Shown: positions 43,139-52,914 of the stretch, one piece after another
Numbering within the stretch: position 1 is the stretch's first letter
Layout: every line of letters begins with the position of its first letter
Source: Crocodylus rhombifer
Lineage: Eukaryota > Chordata > Crocodylia > Crocodylidae
Assembly (NCBI GenBank): GCA_038503035.1
Contig: JAVSML010024617.1
Span: 62,001 to 126,000, forward strand
Direction of reading: 5' to 3'
Length of the DNA: 64,000 nt
Notes under the pieces: model-generated
The model's input: only the letters and a program-made list of their open reading frames with translations
Database searches by the model: none
What the model was told of the DNA's origin: nothing
Program-made: the position numbers and the translations under genes

Positions 43139-43223
43139 CTGCCTACTTACTCTCCTGCCACACCTTGATTTTAATTGATTGAGTGATGTAATTAGTGGAA
43201 GGCTGCCCACTTTATATGCCCGG

Positions 43224-44044
43224 TGTCAGGGGGCGCTACCTACGGCTCCTCTTCCTCCCCTACACCGCAGCCCAAGCCTCACAGATGGTACTTGACATGG
43301 TTTTCCCTATGCCTTGGCCCTCTTCTTTACTTCTGGGGCCCCTCTCTGCCCCCTCTCGCTCCAGGGCTCCCTGCTGCCCCCTCTCACTCCGGGGCTCCCT
43401 GCTGCCCCTTAGCTCCAGGGCTCCCTGCTGCCCCCTAGCTTTGTGGCTTCTCACTGCCCCCTCTCACTCCGGGGCTTCTCACTGCCCCCTCTCACTCCGG
43501 GGCTCCCTGCTGCCCCCTAGCTCTGGGGCTCCAGGGCTGGGGCCAATGCACCCCCAAACAATGCTGCGCCCTCTCTGGTGCCAGGAAACCCCATGCTACC
43601 GTGGCATCCCTATGAGGCCTTCTCCACCCCCAATAGCTTCACCTGGTCCTCTGGTTAAATAGTAAACACAAAACACAAAGCCTCTGGGCTATAACGTAAA
43701 CTAAACCGCGCAGTCAAAAATCCATGTTCTGTCCCTACTGGAAAAATACTTCAACTGAGCCGCAACCAGGGATGCTCCTGCAGTCTATCTTCCCCTTTCC
43801 CTGCGTACTGGCTGAGATCCCCCCTCCTTGGCCGCTGGAGGGGAACTGCTCTCCTGGCCTTAAGCTTGGGCTTAAGAAGGGGTCAAGCCCTGCCCCTTCC
43901 TGTCAGCTGACCCCCTTGGTTTCCCTGGCAACCAGCACCTGTGTTGCCCTGGTGACTGACAGTTGAGCCTCCCCCTTCTCACCACTAGGGGTCTCTCCTG
44001 CCATTTCTGCTTTTAGGCGCAGGGCACCTGCATGCACTGCGACA
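43224..44044. mobile_element. LTR-like insert between CR1 ORF1 and ORF2
   Basis: Foreign to CR1: ORF1 ends at 43138 and the ORF2 leader (CCGGTGGGATTTAAACTAAG) resumes at about 44110. The block opens TGTCAGGGGGCG and closes CACTGCGACA, giving a TGTC..GACA terminal match as in an LTR. Flanks (CCCGG and GTCTC) do not match, so a target-site duplication is not supported. It contains a 26-28-bp minisatellite. AAG|GTAAGA (44064-44074) and TTTTCTTACAG, a splice donor-like and an acceptor-like word, follow just after it. Confidence 0.45.
43336..43540. repeat. 26-28-bp GC-rich minisatellite
   Basis: The word GGGCTCCCTGCTGCCCC (or GGCTTCTCACTGCCCC) recurs at 43364, 43392, 43418, 43444, 43472, 43500 and 43526; spacing 28, 26, 26, 28, 28, 26. 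The alternation between CTCTCACTCC and TAGCTCCA as second half suggests a higher-order unit. Confidence 0.85.
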
Positions 44045-44115
44045 GTCTCCATCTCTCCCCCAAAGGTAAGAATTTGTTTTCTTACAGGCTAGTTGACCTC
44101 CTCCGGTGGGATTTA

Positions 44116-47023
44116 AACTAAGTACATTGGGGGATGGGGATCCACAGGAGCAAGAGAAAACTCAACCAGGTGTAGAACCTGCCCAGGTAAGAGCTCAGGT
44201 AAATACCAAGGGACCAGTAGTCTCTCAGGTAGGGGGAGTGTCCAGGGTTCCCATGGGGGGATTAAGGTGTCTCTTCACTAATGCAAGAAGCATGGGGAAC
44301 AAGCAGGAGGAGCTTGCTTTCCTGCTTGCAAGTAGTAAAATCGACCCGGTTGGCCTAGTGGAGACATGGTGGGATGAAGCATTTGACTGGGCATTAGACA
44401 TAGAGGGCTATAGGTTGTTTAGAAGAGATAGGAAGGGGAAAAAAGTTGGTGGGGGGTTGCACTCTATGTTAGGGAACAGTATACCAGTTCTACCTTCCAA
44501 ATGGGACCAGATGAAGGCTTAACTGAGACCCTGTGTGTCAAACTTCAAGGAGGGCAGGGGGAGAGGGATCTAGTTGTAGGGGTTTACTACAGGCCACTAC
44601 ATCAGGAGGAAGAGCTGGATCTGAAATTTTCTGGGCAGCTGGGGGAGGCCATGCATGCAAAGGATGTTGTGGTCATGAGGGGATATGAATTACCCTGACA
44701 TCAACTGGGAGGAGCAGTTGGCCAGGCCTAGCCACTCACAAAGGTTCCTGACGTGCGTACAGACGTACACCTCACGCAGGAGGTACTTGCCCCCACTAGG
44801 GAAAACGCCATACTGGATCTGGTGTTAGCCTCTGGGGACGACCTGGTGGGGGATGTGCTAGTACAAGGGAGACTAGGGGACAGTGATCATGAAATGATCC
44901 AGTTTGCTATTCAGAGAAAGGTGGGGAGGGTAACTAGCACAGCGCAAATGCTTGACTTTAGGAAAGCCAACTTCGATGTGCTCAGGGCAGTAGTCAGGGA
45001 GGCACTCGGAGCCCAGGGGGTAGCTAGTATGGGGGTCCAAGAAAGGTGGTCCTTCCTCAAGGAGGCTATCCTTGGGGCACAGCAGGATGCAATTCCACTG
45101 TGCAGGAAGGCGGGAAAAGGGTCCAAGAAACCTTCATGGCTGAGCGCAGATATCTAGGCTGGCCTGAGGGCAAAGAAAAAAAGTGTACTGGCGGTGGAAG
45201 CAGGGGGCAGGGACAAAGGAGGAGTACATCTCCCTGTCCCAAGCTTGTAGGGATTTGGTAAGGGAGGCTAAAGCAGCACTGGAGCTTAGATTACCTTCTG
45301 GGATTAAGGATAATAAAAAGTCCTTCTTCAAGTTTATAGGTAGCAAGAAGAAGTCTCTGGGTAACATTGGACCCCTATGGGGCAGGGCAGGGCAGGGCAG
45401 ATGGTGACAGACATGCGAGAGAATGCAGAACACTTCAACAAGTTCTTTGCCTCAATGTTCCTGTCTGCTAACAATGGGGTGCTCTCAGGTGATAGCATAG
45501 AGAGGCCCAGGAAGGATGCAAGTCCCCTGACTGTTAGTTCAGACGTAGTTAAGGATTACCTGGAGGGCTTAGATGTGTCCAAGTTGGCGGGCCCAGATGA
45601 CCTTCATCCGCGGGTGCTAAGGGAATTGGCTGGTGTCATCGCGGAGCCATTGGCACAGCTGTTTAAGGACCCCTGGTGCTCAGGCCAAGTCCCTGAGGAC
45701 TGGAAAAGGGCCAATGTGGTCCCTATTTTCAAGAAGGGGAGGAAGAAAGAGCCTGGCAACTACAGGCCAGTCAGCCTCACTTCTATTCTGGGGAAGTTCT
45801 TTGAAAAAATTATCAAGGGCCACATTTTGTAAGAGCCCTGCAGCAGAAGTGATGTTGAGGGATAACCAACACGGGTTCGTGACAAGCTGATCCTGCCCGA
45901 CTAACCTGGTCTCTTTCTATGAGCAGGTAACAAAAAGCTTAGATGGGATGGAGGAAGTCAATGTCAACTTCTTGGACTTCCAGAAGGCCTTCGACACAGT
46001 GTCCCACCCAATTCTGGTGGGCAAGCTGAGGGACTGCGGTATTGACAAATGCACAGTCACATGGGTGGCAAACTGGCTTCAGAGGGTGGTGGTGGACGGG
46101 TTGATGTTGACCTAGGAGGGTGTGGGCAGCGGAGTCCCCCAGGGTTCAGTCCTAGGGCTGGTGCTGTTCAACATCTTCATTAGTGACCTAGACGAGGGTG
46201 CAGAGAGCACCCTATTCAAGTTCACTGATGACCCCAAGCTGTGGGACAAAGTGCATGCACCGGCAGGCAGAAACAACATCCAGGCAGACCTGGATATGTT
46301 AGAGAAGTGGACGGATCTGAACAGGATGCGGTTCAACAAGGACAAGTGCAGAGTGCTGCACCTGGGGAGAAGGAACCAGCATTATGGTTATAGGTTAGGA
46401 GCTGACCCTCTCAGCAGCAGAGAGGCAGAGAGGGATATCGGAGTCATGATTGACTCCAAGATGAATGTGAGTCGCCAATGCGATGAAGCAATAGGCAGAG
46501 CCAACCGCACCCTGTCATGCATCAACAGGGGCATCACTAACAGGTCCAGAGAGGTCTTGCTCCCCCTCTATGTGGTGCTGGTCAGGCCACAGCTGGAGTA
46601 CTGTGTCCAGTTCTGGGTGCTGCACTTTAAGAGGGATGTGGAGAACCTGGAGAGGGTCCAGAGGAGGCCACTTGTATGGTTGGGGGCCTCCGTGGCCAGC
46701 TCTATGAGGAGAGGCTGAGGGACCTGAATCTCTTCAGTCTCCGCAAGAAGAGACTGAGGGAGGATCTTGTGGCTGCCTACAACATTATCAGGGGCCAGCA
46801 GCAGGGACTCGGGGAAAATCTGTTCACCAGGGCCCCCCTTGGAGTCACCAGGAACAATGGCCACAAGCTGAGGGAGGATAGGTTTAGGTTACATATTAGG
46901 AAGAACTACTTCACGGTAAGGGTGGCCAGAGCCTGGAATAGGCTTCCCAGAGAGGTGGTGCTCTCACCTTCCCTGGAGATCTTCAAGAGGAGACTGGATA
47001 GGCACCTGGCTGGGGTCTTATGA
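44116..47023 (+). pseudogene. CR1 ORF2 (endonuclease + RT), frameshifted
   Basis: Endonuclease: LRCLFTNARSMGNKQEELAF at 44265, VETWWDEAFDW at 44360, VGVYYRPLHQEEE at 44580, VVMRGYELP where MGDFNYP is expected (44670), ENAILDLVLASGDD at 44800, SDHEMIQF (SDH kept) near 44880. RT: LDVSKLAGPDDLHPRV near 45570, ANVVPIFKKGRKKEPGNYRPVS near 45715, FLDFQKAFDTVSH near 45975, [20 protein letters not shown] at 46130, FTDDPKLWD (YADD-box equivalent, A to T) at 46220, C-terminal region ending RLDRHLAGVL at 47020. Frame changes near 44500, 44700, 45160, 45400 (a four-unit GGGCA slip), 45830 and 46670. Inactive. Confidence 0.88.
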
Positions 47024-47118
47024 CCCTCCCCACCCCCAGTGCTCATTCCTGCCCATGGCAGGGGGTTGGACTCGATGATCTGTCTAGGTCCCTTCCAACT
47101 CATTGATTCTATGATTCT

Positions 47119-48130
47119 AAGCCAAACTCAGTAGGAAGCAAAAACCAAAAGTAAGAAATTTGTGGAGAAGAATCTTCATTTACAAACCTGGAAAATGGTA
47201 AAGAATTTTTAGGCAAGATTATCCATTTCTTATAGTATCAACGTTCTTGTAAATATCAATTAGAGCTTTCATCCTTTTGGTTGATATTTTAAAAAAGGAT
47301 ACCTTTCTTCATCAAAACACAGATGTAATGAAAAATTCTGTAAAATCTTCTAATATTTGGATATTTAGTTGAGGCCTTAAAAGAGGTCATGTTTCTTGTC
47401 CTTTGTTATAGCCTGTTACCAAATTTAAACCTCCCGTTCAAATTATGAACGGCCTGTCCTTAAATGCTCCTTCATCCAACTCCTCTTTGTCTATAAGTAT
47501 TATAACTCCTATTTTAGTATCATTGTGCTACAGAGCAAGTTATGCCAGTTGGCAGAGGGGGTGGAGGAGAGAGGAAATACTCTTGTTTCAGAATGCAAAG
47601 AATTTTATATTTCCAGAGCAAAACTAAGCATGAAGGAAGATTTGAATACTTCATACTGAATTTCTCTGTTTTTATTGAAAGCATCTATATTATTCCCTGC
47701 AAAAGTTAGGCTAATCAAAAAGAAAAGAAAACTTACTTGTGGACTATGAAGATGCTAAACCTTTTTCTCAGCTCGAACGGGCAAAAAGGATGACTTGCTT
47801 AGTGAAGAAGGTGAGGTTGGTTATGCTGCTGAATTACTGACTTATCCTATGTGAACCAGTTATGGCTGTTGTAGTCCATATATGTCAGTACCTATTGGTT
47901 TACTTATCATATTTTTTAAGTATTCATAATTTTATTCTCAATGCTTTGTCTGGAGGCCACTTAAGTTGTAGCAAACCCCCCACCCAGTTTTTCTTTTTTT
48001 TAAATGCATTCCCTCCCCTTCCCTAACCCTTTCTAACTTTATTTCTGACCTCTCTATCCCTTATAAGTAGTTACTGGTAGTATTAGGTAAGCCAAGTACT
48101 TATATGACAAGCCCCTTTTTTTTATATTCT
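47119..48130. other. Unrecognised AT-rich spacer
   Basis: No gene, RNA or repeat end supported between the long CR1 and the next CR1 tail. Confidence 0.5.
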
Positions 48131-48601
48131 AGATTTCATAGATTTCATAGACATCACGGCTGGAAGGGACCTCGGGAGATCATCGAGTCCCGCCCCCTGC
48201 CCAAAGAGCAGGAAGTCAGCTGGGGTCATAGGATCTCAGCAAGATAAGCATCCAATTTACTCTTGAAGGTGTTCAATGTAGGTGCTTGAACCACCTCCGC
48301 TGGCAGACTGTTCCAGACCTTGGGGGCTCAGACAGTAAAGAAATTCTTCTTTATGTCCAGCCTGAAACGGTCTTGCAGGAGTTTGTGACCGTTCGACCTA
48401 GTCATCCCTTGGGGCACTCTGGTGAACAAACGTTCCCCCAGATCCTGGTGGTCACCCCTGATAAACTTATAGGTGGCCATCAGATCACTCCTGAGCCTGC
48501 GCTTTTCCAGGCTAAAGAGTCCCATGGCTCTCAGCCTAAGATCGTAAGATCTGTTTTCCTGACCTCTGATCATGCGCGTGGCTCTCCTCTGGACTCTCTA
48601 A
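48131..48601 (-). mobile_element. Short CR1 3' tail (-)
   Basis: Left end has two AGATTTCATAG-type units and the CR1 3' block (CGGCTGGAAGGGACCTCGGGAGATCATCGAGT). On the minus strand 48573-48328 reads as the CR1 C-terminal region (MIRGQENRSYDLRLRAMGLFSLEKRRLR..), very close to the plus-strand copy at 22225-23551, so it is of the same young group. Truncated at 48601. Confidence 0.9.
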
Positions 48602-49147
48602 ATAGTGTTTTGCTAGGTTTGTATTGATTTTTACTGTTGTATATTGTATTATTATCATTTTCATATTGATTTTTATTGTTTCATATGGATATTGTATGGT
48701 TTAGGCCTGTGTTTGTAAATGAACCAAAGTAATGTCAAGTTTCCATTTTGTATGTCAAGCCTCTATCTTGTGTCCTCTGCCTGGGCATCCCCTGCGTTGT
48801 AACTGTGTGACTCATGTACCTCTCCCATGTAAATTGGTTCCCAGAAGAATGGGAGTGATTGGGAATGACTGAAATACAATGGTAGCAGGCCTCTACTGAA
48901 TGACCTATAATGACCAGGCCATCACCTCACATTGATTCAACCAGGAACCACGGACCTCACCCAGGAACAGAGACAAGAACCCAGCATTTGAAAGACAAAA
49001 GACCCTGCAGAACCAGCAACTCTACCATTGTACCCCACCATTACAGACACCTGAAACTGCACATCCCTGCATGGAGCACACATGCTCAGTACAGCTAACC
49101 CTTGCCTGGACATGCCTCCTGTCACTAGGGTCACACAAGGTCTGCCC

Positions 49148-49154
49148 TATAAAA
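49148..49154 (+). promoter_or_regulatory. TATA box of candidate LTR
   Basis: TATAAAA within GCCC-TATAAAAAA-GGGC, a small inverted repeat around the box. Start expected near 49178. Confidence 0.5.
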
Positions 49155-49423
49155 AAGGGCAGTGAAGACAGACCCAGTGGGAACACCATTTCTATCTGAA
49201 CCACACCAGCTCCACATCACGCTGCCTATCTGCCCCAGAGGCCCTGCCGGCAACCCCTTCTGGACAACACTGAGCTGAAGGAGACCCTCACTGGCCATCA
49301 AGGACCAACTTTCAGCCTGGGCTAGGTAGATATCACCTGCACATTTCCTCCTCCAGTTTGGACTCTCTCTCTCCTCCTAGACTTCAGCCCTTGCACCAAG
49401 CCTCTTTAACCTCTGCTGCCATT

Positions 49424-49456
49424 GTGTGTGTGTGTGCATGCGCATGCGTGCATGCA
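49424..49456. repeat. Alternating purine-pyrimidine tract
   Basis: GTGTGTGTGTGTGCATGCGCATGCGTGCATGC alternates without a break over about 32 bases, a classic Z-DNA-prone sequence, and lies inside the candidate LTR between TATA box and polyadenylation signal. Confidence 0.85.
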
Positions 49457-49496
49457 AAGGAACCAATAACATATTGCGTCACCATTTCCCCTGTTC

Positions 49497-49502
49497 AATA
49501 AA
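49497..49502 (+). terminator. Polyadenylation signal of candidate LTR
   Basis: AATAAA followed within about 35 bases by GT-rich sequence, the normal context for cleavage and polyadenylation. Confidence 0.55.
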
Positions 49503-49559
49503 ACCACTGTCATTTGTAACCCTGAGTTGGGTTGTATTTTACTGAGCCCCAGTCCTTCC

Positions 49560-50240
49560 CCATCTTAAATTCCAATCTCTGTCTCTCTCTCTCTCACCTT
49601 CCTCCCCACCTCCTCTTTTCCTGCCACCTCTCAGCTCTTCTCTGTCCCTTCTCTGTTCCCCTTCTGCAGCCTCTTGGCCTTGTTGCTTTCTGCTGTCTCT
49701 CAGTCCCATTCCTGCCATCCACCACCTTCTTCCTGCATCTTTCTGCAGCCCTTCCTGCCATTTCTGCTGTTTCTAGCCTCCTGGCCCCATTTCTGCTGTC
49801 CACTGCCTCCTTCCCGTGTCTTTCCGCTGCTCTTCCTGCCACTTTTAGCCTCTCAGCCGCACTCATTTCTGCCTTCTGCTGCTTCTCCCTGCTCCCTCTC
49901 TCTCTCTCTCTCTCCACCTTCTGTTCCCATCCTTTTCTGCCCCTTTCCCCCTTTCATCTGTGTTCTCCAGCTTTCCCCAACACCCTCTTTAGCCTTCCCT
50001 CCCCCCACCACAGTCCTCTGGCCTGCCACCACCTTCCCCACAGCTCCTTCGGGCTGCCCTGCAGGTTCCCCAGCAGCCCGAGCCCTTCTCCAGCTCCTGG
50101 CACCAGCAGCCCCTCCCCATGTAGCTTCCTGAGCTCCCTGGCAGTCCGTCTCCAGCACCTCTGGTTCTCAGAGCCAGCCACCAGTTTCCTCCGTACCCTC
50201 TGTCCCAGTTGCCCTCTCCCCACTTACCTCTTGGCTCCCC
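49560..50240. repeat. Polypyrimidine-rich low-complexity region
   Basis: About 680 bases dominated by C and T on the plus strand, with CTCTCTCT runs at 49578-49594 and 49895-49915 and repeated CTGCTGCT / CTTCCTGCCA words. The long open frames on both strands here (up to 237 codons) come from the skewed composition, not from a gene. Confidence 0.8.
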
Positions 50241-51062
50241 TGTAGCTCCAGCTTTGGTCCCACCCTCTGTGGTGGCTTCTCTCCGGCATCACTCCCCTGT
50301 TCTGCAGGCATTGGGCATTGCCCTTTAATCAATTAAGGTTAATTAACATAAAGTAACCCCCAAACCTCAGTTCTTCATCCCAGCTCTCTCTAGTCTACTG
50401 GTTCTAATCCCGGTCCTGGTAGCTTTCACTCCCAGCAGCTTTCACTTTCTTACTTTAACCTTTCCCCAGGTATCCAAAGTCCACCAAGTGGTATATACAT
50501 GAACTGATATACATATTTGTCACTGTGTGCATGATATACGAATTAGTGCTTGGTGTGTATGTATTGGGTGTGCAGGTATTGATAATTGATTCTGGTCTAA
50601 TTTTTGATCTGTATAGTGTGTGTAGGTGTTTGAAATGGTGACAGGTGTGCATATGCCTAGGTTGGTAATTGTGTGATTTCTGTGTTTGTGTATGTGCAAT
50701 TGTACACTGCACCCTCCTGTCTAGCAGCACAGTTTTGGGATCCTGGGAGCTGGCCTGACCCCATAGGCCAACACAGTCACACTCTGCTCCCAACAAGCAT
50801 TTATTACTATTAACTTTGTCATATTTGGGAAATAAATTGTACAGGTCACTCAGAGTCTAAGGGGAGGAAAGAGTACATCCTGGAATGAAATGGAACTTTT
50901 CCTTTCACTTCAAATAGTAGAACTTCTTATTGAAAGCCTCACTTAATGTCCATGGTAGGCCCTTTAACACAAATGTAACAATTCATTCCAGTAAAGTGGT
51001 AATGACTCGTACAAATTTTACACAACTGGAACCACAGTAAAATCACTAGCCTCAGCACACGT
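50241..51062. other. Unrecognised spacer
   Basis: No supported gene or element end. A self-complementary TTAATCAATTAAGGTTAATTAA patch lies at about 50326-50345. Confidence 0.5.
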
Positions 51063-52193
51063 GGGTTTGTCTACACATGCAAATAATGTGAGATCAGTTT
51101 ATTGTAGAGTACATTACTCTAAAGTAAACTGACCCAGACACATGCCTACATATGCAGGGACTCAGAAGCAGATTTGCTGCTCATGGCAGCAACACGGGCC
51201 TGCCCCCACCAGCCCTGCACTGGCCCTCTGCAGCAGCCAGGGGGAGCTCTAGTCTCCCCCTGGGTGCTGGCCCAGGGACTGTCAGGATGCATGGGGCCAG
51301 GAGACAGCAGTTTCCTGGTGGGGGCTGGGACATGGATGCAGGCGGGGACAATGTCCTCTGCCTCAGCAGCAGCAAGATCCCAGCTCCCTCTCTGCAATTG
51401 TGGGGTCAACACTTGGACATTCTTTTCTCCCAGTGCTAGCTCACAGTCATGGGGCTGGCACTGGGAGATCCTTATGTCCCAGCTCAAGCTCCATGGTTGC
51501 GGGGCCTGAACCATGGAATCCTTATTTCCCAGCACCAGCTCCATGGTCATGGTGCCAGTGCTGAGAGATTCTTTTCTCCCAGCACTAGCCCTGTGACTGT
51601 GGAGCTGACACTGGGAAAGAAAAATATCCCTGCACTGGTCCCATGACCATGGAGCTTCCGCTGGAAGATAAGGATGTGCTAGCCCAGGCTCCATGACTGT
51701 CAAGCTTGGGCTGGGAAATAAGGATCTAGCCCAGGACCCACAACTATGGAGCTTAGGCTGGGAGATAAGACTCTTCTATCTCACTCCCTGTGACTGCAGA
51801 GCTCAGGCTGGGAGAGAAGGATCTCCCATCCTCAGCCTCCCAATCACAGAACTAAGGCTGGGAGCTCCCTGCTGCCAAGGCAGGGGACATTTTCCCTACC
51901 TGGGCCCCAGAGTCTGCCCTGACAGTTCCCAGGGCAGGGAGAAATCTCCCAGCCCCCGCTGCCCAAACGACCAGGAGCAAATAAGCAAATGTGCTCCCAG
52001 TCAGGTGTCTACACATGCACTACCGAGCAGTAAGTAATTGAGAATAAATTTGCTACTTGTATTTACAATTAGAAGATTTAGTCACAAGAAGAATACATTA
52101 TTGTGCAGTAAGCATCTGCATGTGTAGACAGTGATTCTTACTGAGCAGCAATTATCTCTAATCTCAAGTAAAGCATCTCGTGTAGATGTACCC
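51063..52193. mobile_element. TIR DNA element carrying a minisatellite
   Basis: Left end GGGTTTGTCTACACATG; right end CGTGTAGATGTACCC; these are inverses with three mismatches. The terminus resembles that of 9938-11140. Subterminal inverted words such as GTAAACTGACC / CAGTAAG lie inside both ends. The middle is GC-rich and non-coding with a nine-copy 50-bp array. No transposase frame, so non-autonomous. Confidence 0.65.
51420..51870. repeat. Minisatellite, nine units of about 50 bp
   Basis: The anchor word (CATGGAGCT or a variant) falls at 51448, 51497, 51548, 51598, 51648, 51698, 51745, 51796 and 51846: spacing 49, 51, 50, 50, 50, 47, 51, 50. Each unit has CCCAG..GCTGGG inverted words around the anchor (TCTCCCAGC..CCATGACCATGGAGCT..GCTGGGAGAT), so every unit can fold into a hairpin. 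Confidence 0.88.
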
Positions 52194-52714
52194 AGCAAGA
52201 GGCAAGTTAAACTAACAATGTCTTGTGGCCCAAAAATGACTAAGGTGTTCCATGGTCAGCTAAGATCTGACTACAAAAGCAAGCTCACCCCTAGGACTTG
52301 CCAGCAGTTCTTGCTGGAAGAGAAATGGCATTTGATAGTTTTATGAAAGGAATTTGTGACACATATAAATATATCAAATTCAGAAAGAAAAGACCAGTTC
52401 ACCCCTGACAATGCATAAAGCATTTCTTCCAGGTTATGAGACAGTATTTTCTCCTTTCTATATTTAAATATATGGAACACCGGTACATTCAACCATATTA
52501 TCTCATTTCTCTTGGCATCTCCACTGAAGCACTGTGAAATTGGCACACAAGATTCTGAAGAGGACCAGTCATAAATGTCTAACTGTTGGATGCTGAAAAA
52601 GGGCAAGTACACTGAACCAGAGAATGAAGTCATTCTATCTTCTAAAAACAAATAACACCCCTAGGCTCTTGCCATTTCCATCCAGTGAATGCTGTGCAGG
52701 GATGGTCACAATGA
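52194..52714. other. Unrecognised spacer
   Basis: No gene or repeat end seen between the TIR element and the MITE. Confidence 0.5.
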
Positions 52715-52914
52715 GCCATTTTCTACATGTTCACTAATGCACCTTTGCTACTGTGCATTAAATTTAGTACCTCTAGAATGAGGCAAAGAGGTTTTTTGTG
52801 ATGCTTAATGTGCAGTAGACATCTACTGCACATTAGCACAACACGACAAAAACCATGCTAATGCGCAGTAGAACTACAGTCCACTGTGCATTAAGGCATC
52901 CCATGCAGATGCAC
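52715..52914. mobile_element. MITE with TIRs, type A copy 2
   Basis: Left end GCCATTTTCTACATGTTCACTAATGCAC; the right end GTGCATTAAGGCATCCCATGCAGATGCACC is its imperfect inverse. It shares end words and internal CAGTAG/CTACTGTGCATTA words with 18779-18995. The internal pair GTGCAGTAGA / TCTACTGCAC near 52810-52835 forms a further hairpin. Non-coding. Confidence 0.6.

Larger units (their letters stand above)
41640..47118 (+). mobile_element. Long CR1 LINE (+) with 5' region, ORF1 and ORF2
   Basis: The most complete CR1 in the window: a GC-rich 5' region with CAG repeats, open ORF1 (42071-43138), a split inter-ORF region, broken ORF2 (44116-47023) and a 3' end with GATGATCTGTCTAGGTCCCT and two ATTCTATG-like units at 47103-47118. 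The left edge is uncertain (composition changes near 41640-41660). No target-site duplication identified. An LTR-like block separates ORF1 and ORF2. Confidence 0.82.
48700..49560 (+). mobile_element. Candidate solo LTR (+)
   Basis: A TATA box (TATAAAA, 49148-49154) is followed about 345 bases later by AATAAA (49497-49502) and a short GT-rich stretch (TTGTAACCCTGAGTTGGGTTGT), a U3-R-U5 layout. Upstream words TGTAAATGAACC and downstream ..GAGCCCCA are possible ends but no target-site duplication was found, so the edges are approximate. No coding region beside it. Confidence 0.45.

Noticed and set aside
49532..50245. 237-codon plus-strand open frame rich in Leu, Ser and Pro
   Set aside because: Produced by a polypyrimidine low-complexity tract; overlapping long frames exist in several phases and on both strands.
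51420..51870. CRISPR-like array
   Set aside because: Units are about 50 bp, diverged throughout, with no constant-repeat/variable-spacer pattern, and the genome is vertebrate.
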